Source: Lysobacterales bacterium | GTDB taxonomy: Bacteria; Pseudomonadota; Gammaproteobacteria; Xanthomonadales; SZUA-36 | Direction of reading: 5' to 3' | Assembly (NCBI GenBank): GCA_030637665.1 | Contig: DAOWGA010000188.1 | Span: 1-8,812, forward strand | DNA length: 8,812 nucleotides | Shown here: positions 1 through 6,893 of the stretch, in pieces | Layout of the letters: each line of letters starts with the position of its first letter | How positions within the stretch are numbered: the stretch's first letter is position 1 | Notes under the pieces: model-generated | Told to the model about the DNA's origin: nothing | Databases searched by the model: none | Seen by the model: the letters and a program-made list of their open reading frames with translations, nothing else | Position numbers and translations under genes: made by a program

Positions 1-1755
1 TCATTCGCCCAAACGGACGAAGATGAAACGGACATGCTCGAGGAAGTGACCATCACTGGTACCCGCAAAGCAGGCGTTTCGTCACTGGACACGCTGTCCC
101 CCGTGAGCGTAATCGGCGGTATGGAACTCGAACGGCAGGGCTTGTCCGACCTCACTGACGCGCTGACCAAAGTTACCCCCGCGTTAAGTACGCAGCGCTT
201 TCCGATCGCAGACGGAACCGCCTTTGTGCGACCGGTGACTCTGCGTAACCTGGCGCCCGATCAGACTCTGGTGCTCGTCAACGGCACACGCCGCCACCGT
301 TCCGCGCTCGTCAACCTGCAATTGGCGCCGCTGGGCACCGTTAACCAGGGTTCACAAGCAGTCGACTTCTCGGCCTTTCCCTCCAGCGCCATCAAGCGCG
401 TCGAAGTATTGCGCGACGGCGCTTCCGCTCAGTACGGTTCGGACGCCATTGCCGGAGTAATCAATGTCATTCTAAAGGATGACAACCAGGGCGGTTCCAT
501 CAACGCGCAGTACGGCGAATACACCGAGGGGGATGGTGAGCGAGCGAACATCAACGGCAACGCCGGCTTTCCGCTGGGTGAAGACGGCTTCATCAATATC
601 AGCTTCGAGTATGCGACTTCCGACATCACTTTTCGCGGCCAGGCCCGGCCGGATGCCGCGGAAGTGGCCAGTATCGTCGGCAATGACGTGACCCCATACA
701 ACGGCCTTGGCCAACGCTGGGGTGACCCGGACATCAAGAATTTAAAGTTCTTCCTCAATACCGGAATTTTTTTCAGCGAAAAATTTGAACTTTACGGCCA
801 CGCCAGCTACATGGACAAAGAGACCTTGGGCGGCTTCTTCTATCGCGGGCCGGTGCTGCCGCCCGAGTACATGATCGAGGCGCGGTCGACTCTGATGACC
901 GACAGCAATGGCGATTTTCTGCCCGATCCTGCTCCGCAAGCGCTGGTGAACAGCATCGTGGCCCAGGGCCTCAATCCTGCTGACTACATCACGGCCGACC
1001 CCAACAGCCCCAGCGGTTGGGTCCTGCTAAACCCGATTCATACCCTGTTCCCGGGTGGCTATAGTCCGCTGTTCGGTGGTGACATCAAGGACTACTCTAT
1101 CGTCGCCGGGGCTCGCGGGATGTTCAACCAGGACTTCGCCTGGGACTTAACACTGCGCACAGCTGAAAATGAGTTGTCCTATGTGCTGGAAGATTCCATC
1201 AACCCCAGTCTGGGCGGGCTGTCGCCCACCACTTTCAACCCGGGTACACTGATCCAGCAAGAGTCCAGCGCCAATCTCGATTTCGTGAAGACTTTTGGAA
1301 ATTCTCCGCTCAACCTGGCTTTCGGCCTGGAGTGGCGCAACGAAACCTACAAAATTCGTGAGGGTGATGCGGGTTCAACCAGCGTCGGCCCGACCTTTGC
1401 GCAGTTTGGCGTGGGCTCTGACGGCTTTCAGGGATTCTTCCCTGACCAGGTCGGCAGTTGGGAAAAAGACAGTACTGCCGCCTACGTGGACTTGGAAACA
1501 GACCTGGGCACTCGGTTCTCCGTCGGCGCTGCGGCGCGCTACGAGGATCATGACGATTTCGGTTCGACATTCGACTGGAAGTTGTCCGGCCGATTCCAGT
1601 TCACCGATAACTTTGCCGGGCGTGCGACTTTCAATACCGGATTCCGCGTGCCGACGCCGGGTCAGGTGAACACCTTGAACATCACCACTTCAGCGGACAG
1701 TTCGGGCAACCTGATTCCGAGCGGCTTTACCCCGTGGATAACCCCGTTGCAATAG
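1..1755 (+). CDS. TonB-dependent receptor, N-terminal part (5' partial, ends at a frameshift)
   Basis: Plug domain and most of the beta-barrel of an outer-membrane TonB-dependent transporter, which imports a bulky ligand (siderophore, vitamin or oligosaccharide) using TonB-ExbBD energy. The frame is open from base 1. The first residues, SFAQTDEDET, look like the end of a signal peptide (cleavage after SFA) and an acidic linker, so the true start lies before the window. A LEEVTITGTR segment (codons 13-22) is typical of the TonB-box/plug entry. The plug continues with LVNGTRRHRSALVNL, VEVLRDGASAQYGSDAIAGV and INVILK, all hallmark plug motifs. Alternating aromatic and polar barrel strands follow. 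The frame stops at 1753-1755, but the product clearly continues in another frame from about 1728 (next entry). The ligand cannot be named from sequence. The family is certain; whether the gene is functional is not. Confidence 0.93.
   Translation, partial: SFAQTDEDETDMLEEVTITGTRKAGVSSLDTLSPVSVIGGMELERQGLSDLTDALTKVTPALSTQRFPIADGTAFVRPVTLRNLAPDQTLVLVNGTRRHRSALVNLQLAPLGTVNQGSQAVDFSAFPSSAIKRVEVLRDGASAQYGSDAIAGVINVILKDDNQGGSINAQYGEYTEGDGERANINGNAGFPLGEDGFINISFEYATSDITFRGQARPDAAEVASIVGNDVTPYNGLGQRWGDPDIKNLKFFLNTGIFFSEKFELYGHASYMDKETLGGFFYRGPVLPPEYMIEARSTLMTDSNGDFLPDPAPQALVNSIVAQGLNPADYITADPNSPSGWVLLNPIHTLFPGGYSPLFGGDIKDYSIVAGARGMFNQDFAWDLTLRTAENELSYVLEDSINPSLGGLSPTTFNPGTLIQQESSANLDFVKTFGNSPLNLAFGLEWRNETYKIREGDAGSTSVGPTFAQFGVGSDGFQGFFPDQVGSWEKDSTAAYVDLETDLGTRFSVGAAARYEDHDDFGSTFDWKLSGRFQFTDNFAGRATFNTGFRVPTPGQVNTLNITTSADSSGNLIPSGFTPWITPLQ
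1723..1733 (+). other. Frameshift site in the TonB-dependent receptor (apparent loss of one T)
   Basis: The upstream frame reads P-S-G up to the ggc codon at 1723-1725, and the downstream frame reads Y-P-V-D-N-P from tac at 1728-1730. Only two bases (tt) lie between, so one base is missing. Restoring a fourth T in the run at 1726-1728 gives ggc-ttt-tac-ccc-gtg-gat, a seamless G-F-Y-P-V-D. Causes could be a homopolymer sequencing or assembly error, or a genuine recent mutation. No slippery heptamer with a downstream structure typical of programmed frameshifting was recognised. Confidence 0.85.
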
Positions 1756-2504
1756 CTCTCGGCGCCACGCCGCAGGTAACAGAAGAGTCCCGGTCATTCA
1801 CGGTCGGCGTGGTCTGGAATCCCGTAGACAACTTCGCTGTAACGCTTGATGTATACGACATCAAGATTGAAGACCGTATCGGTGCGCTGGACAAGACGGT
1901 TGACCAGGCCGCGGTCGACAGGCTGATCGCGGCGGGCTACCCCGGCGCAGAATTGCTGCTGAACAGTTCAGCCAGTTACTTCAGCAACGCTTTTGATTCA
2001 GAGATTTTTGGCGTCGACCTGAGCGTGGACCATTATGCTGACCTGTGGGGCGGACTCCTCACATCGAGCCTGCGCTACAATCACAACGACCAGGACGTGA
2101 CCAACATCAAGCCCGGAACCATCAATGACAGCCGTGCATACGACCTGGAGAACCAGGTGCCGAACGATCGTGGCATTCTGACATTCGACTGGTCCAGGGA
2201 TTGGCTGGGCGGCCTGCTTCGCTTCAACTACTACGGTGGGTGGAGCACCACGGGTGGCCTTTTCAGTCCGGGTGACGCTTCCGATGCCTCCGACTACGGC
2301 AGCGAGATCCTGGTCGACCTCGAGGCACGCTTCGATATTGGGGAGTATTTCCAAATAGCAGTTGGCGGCGACAACATCTTCGACAACTACCCGGACAAGG
2401 AACAGGACGAAACCTTCGAGTACCTCGGTGCTGTCTATTCAGTAACGTCCCCGTTCGGCTTCAACGGCGCATTTTGGTACTTGCGGGGTTCCGTGTTCTT
2501 CTGA
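1734..2504 (+). CDS. TonB-dependent receptor, C-terminal barrel (continuation after frameshift)
   Basis: The last third of the same outer-membrane receptor, displaced by one frame. It starts at residues VDNPVAIALGATPQVTEESRSFTVG, where the ESRSFTVG element is the usual late-barrel motif (E-x-S-x-S/N-x-x-x-G). It then runs through barrel strands with a conserved NIFDNYPDKE segment near the end, and finishes in ...WYLRGSVFF, whose terminal phenylalanine is the outer-membrane-protein targeting signal for the BAM complex. The GTG at 1734 is only the first possible start codon in this frame. No ribosome binding site precedes it, and a barrel fragment without plug or signal peptide would not be exported, so it is not an independent gene. 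Together the two parts give about 835 residues, a normal size for this family. Confidence 0.88.
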   Translation: MDNPVAIALGATPQVTEESRSFTVGVVWNPVDNFAVTLDVYDIKIEDRIGALDKTVDQAAVDRLIAAGYPGAELLLNSSASYFSNAFDSEIFGVDLSVDHYADLWGGLLTSSLRYNHNDQDVTNIKPGTINDSRAYDLENQVPNDRGILTFDWSRDWLGGLLRFNYYGGWSTTGGLFSPGDASDASDYGSEILVDLEARFDIGEYFQIAVGGDNIFDNYPDKEQDETFEYLGAVYSVTSPFGFNGAFWYLRGSVFF

Positions 2505-2528
2505 CCGGTACAGAGCACTAGTTATAGG

Positions 2529-2556
2529 CCGGGGCCGTGAGGCCCCGGTTTTTTTT
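2529..2556 (+). terminator. Rho-independent terminator of the TonB receptor
   Basis: A perfect 8-bp GC-only stem (ccggggcc at 2529-2536, ggccccgg at 2541-2548) with a gtga tetraloop is followed directly by eight Ts (2549-2556). It sits 24 bases after the receptor stop codon. The opposite strand has no T tract after the stem, so it should act only on plus-strand transcripts. Confidence 0.92.
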
Positions 2557-2564
2557 CATAAGAA

Positions 2565-2583
2565 TGGGGTCAGGCGTTCCCCA
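2565..2583. repeat. Short GGGGTCAG hairpin between convergent genes
   Basis: TGGGG (2565-2569) pairs with CCCCA (2579-2583) around a 9-base loop, in the context agaATGGGGTCAGGcgt. It lies just after the stop codon of the minus-strand aminotransferase, so it could be a weak terminator for that gene, although few Ts follow on that strand. The ATGGGGTCAG core resembles short palindromic elements often associated with REP-associated tyrosine transposases. With only one copy in the window this remains a guess. Confidence 0.3.
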
Positions 2584-2596
2584 GGTCGTACTACAC

Positions 2597-3730
2597 TCAG
2601 GCTGGCAGAATCCTGTTCAGCGCATCTTCAAGATGACCTACCGTACGATCGACATGATGCAGTTTGTCCAGACCGAACAGGCCGAGCCTGAAAGTCCTGA
2701 AACTTTCCGGTTCATCGCACTGCAGGGGAACCCCCGCAGCGATCTGCAGACCTTGTGCCAGAAATTTGCTGCCATTCTGAATCTCCGGATCATCCGTATA
2801 ACTCACGACGACACCCGGCGCCTGGAAGCCTTCGGCGGCGACACTCCTGATCCCACGGGCGCTGAGCAAGGCACGCACCTTCAGCCCCAGTTCCAGTTGC
2901 TCCTCCCTCACCCTGTCAAAACCATAGGCCTCGGTTTCCTTCATGGTATCGCGGAATTTCTTTAAGGCATCGGTCGGCATGGTGGCATGATAGGCATGAC
3001 CACCGTTTTCATAGGCCTGCATGATGTCCGACCACTTGCGCAGGTCACAGGCAAAACTGCTGCTGGTAGTCTCACCCAAACGCTCCAGAGCCCGCTCTCC
3101 CAGCATGACGAGGGCGCTGCACGGGGAAGCGCTCCAGCCTTTTTGCGGCGCAGATATCAGAACATCCACACCGCTTGCCTGCATGTCGACCCACAACGTT
3201 CCGGATGCAATGCAGTCCAGCACGAACAAGCCGCCTACGGAATGAACCGCATCAGCGACTGCCCGCACGTAGTCATCCGGCAGCAACATACCGGAGGCTG
3301 TTTCCACGTGGGGCGCAAATACCATGTCTGGTTGTTCTGACTTGATTCGCGCAAGCACCTCTTCGATCGGTGCCGGCGCAAGCGCCGCCTGCGGGCCTGC
3401 TTCACCAGCCCGGGCTTTCATCACAGTCATATCAGAGGCGATGCCACCCATTTCCAGAATCTGACTCCAGCGAAAGCTGAACCAGCCGTTACGAATGACC
3501 AGGCATTTCCTGTCCGTGGCGAATTGCCGGGCGACGGATTCCATGCCATAGGTGCCGCCACCCGGGACAACGACCACGGCCTGTGCGTTGTAGACCTTCT
3601 TGAGTGTTGCCGAAATATCGTTCATGACACCCTGAAAGGTTTGGGACATGTGGTTGAGTGAACGGTCTGTAAATACAACGGAGTATTCGAGCAGGCCATC
3701 GGGGTCAATATTGGGTAATAAGCCGGGCAT
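2597..3730 (-). CDS. Class V PLP-dependent aminotransferase (alanine/serine-glyoxylate type)
   Basis: Cytosolic fold-type I pyridoxal-phosphate enzyme of 377 residues, the normal length for the AGXT/SgaA-like class V family. Visible features in order: PGGGT (56-60), the glycine-rich loop that holds the cofactor phosphate; NGWFSFRW (81-88); HVETASG (141-147), which resembles the H-x-E-T-S-x-G stretch; D172 in LDCIASGTLW, the aspartate that pairs with the pyridine nitrogen; K197 in SAPQKGWSASP, the Schiff-base lysine; and R348 in FRLGLFG, the likely substrate-carboxylate arginine. All catalytic residues are present, so it should be active. The exact amino donor and glyoxylate-like acceptor cannot be fixed from sequence. 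The ATG start at 3728-3730 is preceded on the minus strand by an aagagaag ribosome binding site at good distance, and the N-terminus (MPGLLPNIDPDGLLEYS) looks complete. It is transcribed alone, convergent to the receptor and divergent from the yejM-like cluster. Confidence 0.92.
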   Translation of the reverse strand: MPGLLPNIDPDGLLEYSVVFTDRSLNHMSQTFQGVMNDISATLKKVYNAQAVVVVPGGGTYGMESVARQFATDRKCLVIRNGWFSFRWSQILEMGGIASDMTVMKARAGEAGPQAALAPAPIEEVLARIKSEQPDMVFAPHVETASGMLLPDDYVRAVADAVHSVGGLFVLDCIASGTLWVDMQASGVDVLISAPQKGWSASPCSALVMLGERALERLGETTSSSFACDLRKWSDIMQAYENGGHAYHATMPTDALKKFRDTMKETEAYGFDRVREEQLELGLKVRALLSARGIRSVAAEGFQAPGVVVSYTDDPEIQNGSKFLAQGLQIAAGVPLQCDEPESFRTFRLGLFGLDKLHHVDRTVGHLEDALNRILPA

Positions 3731-3742
3731 GTTTTGCTTCTC

Positions 3743-3770
3743 TTTAAAAATGGGAGCGTGAGCATATCAT
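3743..3770 (+). promoter_or_regulatory. Candidate promoter of the yejM-like/glycosyltransferase cluster
   Basis: On the plus strand a -35-like TTTAAA (3743-3748, 4 of 6 consensus bases) is followed after 16 bases by TATCAT (3765-3770, 5 of 6 consensus bases). The predicted transcription start near 3777 is about 20 bases before the GTG of the small membrane ORF. The -10 overlaps the extended -10 of the divergent aminotransferase promoter. Predicted by eye only. Confidence 0.35.
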
Positions 3771-3790
3771 TTTCGCTTCCAGCCTTTCCA
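3761..3790 (-). promoter_or_regulatory. Candidate promoter of the aminotransferase gene
   Basis: Read on the minus strand: a -35-like TGGAAA (3785-3790), an 18-base spacer, and an extended -10 element TG-a-TATGCT (3761-3769). Transcription would begin around 3754, giving a 5' leader of about 24 bases that contains the AAGAG ribosome binding site. The match is by eye only. Confidence 0.35.
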
Positions 3791-3795
3791 TTGCG

Positions 3796-4050
3796 GTGTG
3801 GAAAAAACTGCATCTGTTCAAAGGACTGGTTTTGTTTCTGCTGATTACTGCGCCCTGGTTTATTGCAGTCAGTATGAAAATCCCCGAATCCGCCGTTTTC
3901 TACCTGGATACAACCGTCACCCCGGTGAAGTACACCGGAGAGCTGAAAATGGGAATCAAGCAGGAGCCCGGTAAATACATCAGCACTTTCGAAGAGTTCG
4001 TGGGAAAATGGCAACAACTGGTGCAATATGCGGTTAATGAGCAAAAATAG
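3796..4050 (+). CDS. Small single-helix membrane protein or membrane-enzyme remnant, function unknown
   Basis: An 84-residue product I cannot assign. A hydrophobic helix (about residues 8-27, FKGLVLFLLITAPWFIAVSM) is followed by a hydrophilic tail of about 57 residues ending in a predicted amphipathic helix (YISTFEEFVGKWQQLVQYAV). The GLVLFLLITAPWFIAVS stretch resembles a transmembrane motif of ArnT/PMT-type (GT39) polyprenyl-phosphate sugar transferases, but the rest does not match that family. Codon usage looks coding to the last codon, and the frame is open upstream to a stop at 3745-3747. The start is doubtful: GTG at 3796 has no Shine-Dalgarno, and the first in-frame ATG (3874) would discard the helix. 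Its stop overlaps the start of the yejM-like gene by 23 bases, which suggests translational coupling. It could be a genuine small partner of YejM or the tail of a truncated gene. Confidence 0.5.
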   Translation: MWKKLHLFKGLVLFLLITAPWFIAVSMKIPESAVFYLDTTVTPVKYTGELKMGIKQEPGKYISTFEEFVGKWQQLVQYAVNEQK

Positions 4051-5887
4051 CGAACAAGCATTGACCCGGCGGCAGCAGTTTCGCTTTCTGGGGTGGTTTG
4101 CCCTGATAAATGCAGTTATCTTCGCGCTCATCAGTCTGCGCTACCTGAGCGGGTATGTTCCCGGTGAAACGGCACTGGCCTGGATATACCTCGTTACTGT
4201 GTACACCGGACATCACGTGATGCTGACAGCGATCCCCCTGTTTGTGCTGGTCGGACCGGTGGTTCTGCTTTGGCCCCGCCGCCGGGTAACTGGCTTTGTT
4301 GCTGTTTTCCTGATGGCATTGATGATCGCATTGATTCTGATTGACAGCATGCTCTGGTCGCAAAGCCGTTTTCATTTGAATGCCCTGACCATGAAAATCC
4401 TTGGCTATCAGAGCTGGATTTTTGTCGCAGTGATGTTCCTCATCGGCTTGATGTTTGAAACCATCCTGGCGAGGAATACCTGGAATTGGGTGCAATCTGC
4501 CTCGTCCCGGGGTGGCTGGCTGGTCGGCTCAATCTGCGCGGTATGTATTCTGGTTTCACAGGGAATTCATGCCTGGGCGGATGCCAGTTACTACGTTCCG
4601 GTTACTTCCATTGCGCAGCAGTTGCCGGTATACCGGGGGATGACCGCCAAATCCTTGCTGACCAAATATGGGTTCGTGAATGCCCAGGCCAGCCGCGAAC
4701 GGCAACTCGCCAGGAGGCTGGCAAAAGAGACCGGCGCTGTATCCAGGTCGCCCCTGAACTACCCGCTTGACCCGCTCCAATGTGATTCGGCTGAACGAAT
4801 GAACCTGTTGATCATTTTGGTCGACTCAATGCGCAGCGATATGTTGTCCCCGCTTACGTCACCGAATATAAGCCGGTTTGCAGCGTCTAGCGGGGCAAAT
4901 TTTTCTGAGCACTTCAGTGGCGGGAACTCATCCAGAATGGGGGCATTCAGCCTGTTTTACGGTTTGCCGCCAGGTTACTGGAGCAGCTTCTCAGCACTGC
5001 AGCGATCGACGGTGCTGATCGACCGCCTGCAGGCGGAAGGCTTCCAGCTGGGGCTTTTCAGCAGCCAGACCATGTACCGGCCGGTCATGCTGGACCGCAC
5101 CGCATTTGCAAATGTGCCCAATCTGAGGATGTTTACAGAATCGCTGTCCGACCCGGCGTGGAAACGAGATCGCAAGTTGACAGGCGAATGGTTCGACTGG
5201 CTCTCCGCGCGGGATCCGGACCGGCCTTTTTTTGGGTTCCTGTTTTACGATGCAACGATGGCCAAGAATTTTCCTGCGGATTATGTAAAGCAATTCAAGC
5301 CTGAAAATGATAGCCCACAACAGCAGAAAATGGCACGGTACAAGACCGCCGTTCATTTCGATGACAGCCTGGTAGGGAGTGTGTTGGAGGACCTGGAACA
5401 ACGGGGCCTCCTGGCCAATACGGTGATAATCATCAGTTCTGATCATGGAGAAGAAGTTGGCGAGAGCGGGGCAGGGCTCAAACAACACGGCTCGGGCTAT
5501 ACCCGTTACCAGCTCCAGACTCCGATGGTGCTTGCCTGGCCAGGCCGGACACAAGGTGAAGTGTACGATCACCGGACTTCGCATTACGACATTGTGCCCA
5601 CATTGATGCAGGATCTTTTAGGCTGCAACAATCCCGCCAGTGATTACAGCGTGGGCCGGAACCTGTTCAGTCTTGCCCAGTGGAACTGGCTGGTTGCGGG
5701 CAGTTATTTCAATTATGCGATTCTGGATCCGGAAAACATTACCATCACGTTTCCCAATGGCGGGTATGAAGTCCGCGACTGGAACTATGTTTTACTTCAG
5801 GACCCTGAATTCGATGCCGACATACTGACTGCAGTGTCTGAACAGAACACCCGGTTTTTCAGCGGTTCATCGAAACAAGTTCAATGA
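4028..5887 (+). CDS. yejM: YejM/PbgA/LapC-like inner-membrane sulfatase-fold protein (LPS homeostasis)
   Basis: 619 residues, slightly longer than E. coli YejM (about 586). In enterobacteria this protein senses LPS in the periplasmic leaflet and inhibits LapB, which protects LpxC from FtsH. The N-terminal DUF3413-type domain has five membrane helices (about 22-40, 58-82, 88-108, 128-146, 163-181). A linker follows with TAKSLLTKYGFVNAQ and a basic patch R223/R225/R229/R230 where E. coli carries its lipid-A-binding arginines. The periplasmic alkaline-phosphatase-superfamily domain includes LIILVDSMRSD (metal aspartate D266), SGGNSSRMGAFSLFYGLPP (S301/S302 at the nucleophile position), SDHGEE (D472, H473), KQHGSG (H487) and HRTSHYDIVPTLMQDLLGC, all colinear with YejM. 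The metal-site residues look intact, so real hydrolase activity is possible. The start may be ATG 4028 or ATG 4037; neither has a clear Shine-Dalgarno, which fits coupling to the upstream ORF. The family is sure; the exact role here is inferred. Confidence 0.9.
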   Translation: MRLMSKNSEQALTRRQQFRFLGWFALINAVIFALISLRYLSGYVPGETALAWIYLVTVYTGHHVMLTAIPLFVLVGPVVLLWPRRRVTGFVAVFLMALMIALILIDSMLWSQSRFHLNALTMKILGYQSWIFVAVMFLIGLMFETILARNTWNWVQSASSRGGWLVGSICAVCILVSQGIHAWADASYYVPVTSIAQQLPVYRGMTAKSLLTKYGFVNAQASRERQLARRLAKETGAVSRSPLNYPLDPLQCDSAERMNLLIILVDSMRSDMLSPLTSPNISRFAASSGANFSEHFSGGNSSRMGAFSLFYGLPPGYWSSFSALQRSTVLIDRLQAEGFQLGLFSSQTMYRPVMLDRTAFANVPNLRMFTESLSDPAWKRDRKLTGEWFDWLSARDPDRPFFGFLFYDATMAKNFPADYVKQFKPENDSPQQQKMARYKTAVHFDDSLVGSVLEDLEQRGLLANTVIIISSDHGEEVGESGAGLKQHGSGYTRYQLQTPMVLAWPGRTQGEVYDHRTSHYDIVPTLMQDLLGCNNPASDYSVGRNLFSLAQWNWLVAGSYFNYAILDPENITITFPNGGYEVRDWNYVLLQDPEFDADILTAVSEQNTRFFSGSSKQVQ

Positions 5888-5897
5888 ACGGGCGATA

Positions 5898-6836
5898 ATG
5901 GTGTCGAGCGAGCAACGACAAATATACTCCTATCCACGTCTATCCAAGACTGATCTGCTGGTCCTGCGAATTGGTGGTAACGGCCTGGGTAATCTGTTGT
6001 TCAACTGGGCGCGCTGCCTGAGCCGCTCAAGGCAGCGGAACTGGCGCATGATCTGGCCCACCTGGTATTCCCACAAACCAAAGAACAAGCGGGTCAATCC
6101 CTATGACATCCGGACTTATGGAGACCTGTTCAAACCAACCGGTGATTACATTTCGGGGCCGATGAAATTTCGGCAGTTGCTGTTTCGTAAATGGATTTCG
6201 GAAGACGAAGCTGAGCTCGCGCCACCAAAATCCGGCCGCGTTGTCCAGTTTCGCGGCATGGAAGGAAAATTCCAGCCTTTTCTCGGCGATCTCGGGCTGA
6301 TCCGCTCTGAGTTGCTTGCGATGACCCGGGAAGAACACCTGGCGGGTTTTGTAGCGCCTGATCCCGCTCCCATCGGTATCCATATCAGGCGGGGGGATTT
6401 CTTGCAGCGCACGAGTTATGAGCAAATGGTCAGCACTCATAACAGCTTGCTGCCACTCAGTTGGTACATTGCCGCCCTTGAATCTGTCCGTAATCGATGC
6501 GGAAAGCTCGTCCCGGCTTATGTATTTTCCGACGGTGAAGACGAAGAACTCGCTCCGTTGCTGTCGCAGGAAAACGTCCGGCGGCGTGAGTTCGGATCCA
6601 GCATTGCTGACATCCTGGCGCTGTCCCGCAGTCGCATTCTCATCGCTTCGGGATCAACATTCAGCCAATGGGCCAGCTACCTGGGCCAGATTCCAACCAT
6701 CACACATCCGGGTAAAATCGATCAGTCTGTCATGCTGGAAAACACGGACACCGAGATAGAATGGGCGCCGGGTGATGCGATGCCGGACTGGATTCCTGCC
6801 ATGGCCGACAGAGAACCGGTCCGTTGGCAGGGGTAA
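5898..6836 (+). CDS. GT11-like glycosyltransferase (alpha-1,2-fucosyltransferase family)
   Basis: 312 residues, close to the usual 290-310 of family GT11. These enzymes transfer fucose from GDP-fucose onto galactose-type acceptors in LPS O-antigen or capsule, acting at the cytoplasmic face. Diagnostic motifs are in the expected order: IGGNGLGNLLFNWARCL (25-41, matching the GGLGNQLFQYA motif); HIRRGD (162-167, the GDP-sugar-binding H-x-R-R-x-D motif); VFSDGEDE (209-216, matching the FSDD motif); and ILALSRSRILIASGSTFSQWASYLG (239-263, matching the M-S-x-C-x-x-x-I-x-x-x-S-T-F-S-W-W-x-A-x-L motif). There is no signal peptide or membrane helix. The ATG lies 10 bases after the yejM-like stop with no strong ribosome binding site, so it is probably co-transcribed. 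The fucose donor is a family-level inference; the first motif has L instead of Q in GNQLF, so another sugar nucleotide is possible. Confidence 0.82.
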   Translation: MVSSEQRQIYSYPRLSKTDLLVLRIGGNGLGNLLFNWARCLSRSRQRNWRMIWPTWYSHKPKNKRVNPYDIRTYGDLFKPTGDYISGPMKFRQLLFRKWISEDEAELAPPKSGRVVQFRGMEGKFQPFLGDLGLIRSELLAMTREEHLAGFVAPDPAPIGIHIRRGDFLQRTSYEQMVSTHNSLLPLSWYIAALESVRNRCGKLVPAYVFSDGEDEELAPLLSQENVRRREFGSSIADILALSRSRILIASGSTFSQWASYLGQIPTITHPGKIDQSVMLENTDTEIEWAPGDAMPDWIPAMADREPVRWQG

Positions 6837-6893
6837 GCACTCATAATGAAGTGGCTGACCGAACCTTGTGGCTGATGAGTGGGAGCAGGAACA

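Noticed and set aside
1720..1760. Programmed ribosomal frameshifting in the TonB receptor
   Set aside because: No slippery heptamer, internal Shine-Dalgarno or clear downstream structure was seen, and I know of no such mechanism in this receptor family; a simple T loss explains the data.
3622..4131. 169-residue open frame on the minus strand over the divergent region and yejM start
   Set aside because: It overlaps three better-supported coding frames, its composition (many H, C, Q) looks like an antisense shadow, and no domain is recognisable.
4991..5584. 197-residue minus-strand frame inside the yejM-like gene
   Set aside because: It is antisense to the conserved sulfatase domain, with no recognisable motif; the plus frame has clear homology throughout.
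4028..5887. Phosphoethanolamine transferase (EptA) or LtaS-type lipoteichoic acid synthase
   Set aside because: These share the fold and a five-helix membrane part, but the ordered motifs (ADASYY, TAKSLLTKYG, SGGN..FSLFYG, LMQDLLGCNNPASDYSVG) match YejM specifically, and the catalytic threonine context of EptA/LtaS is absent.
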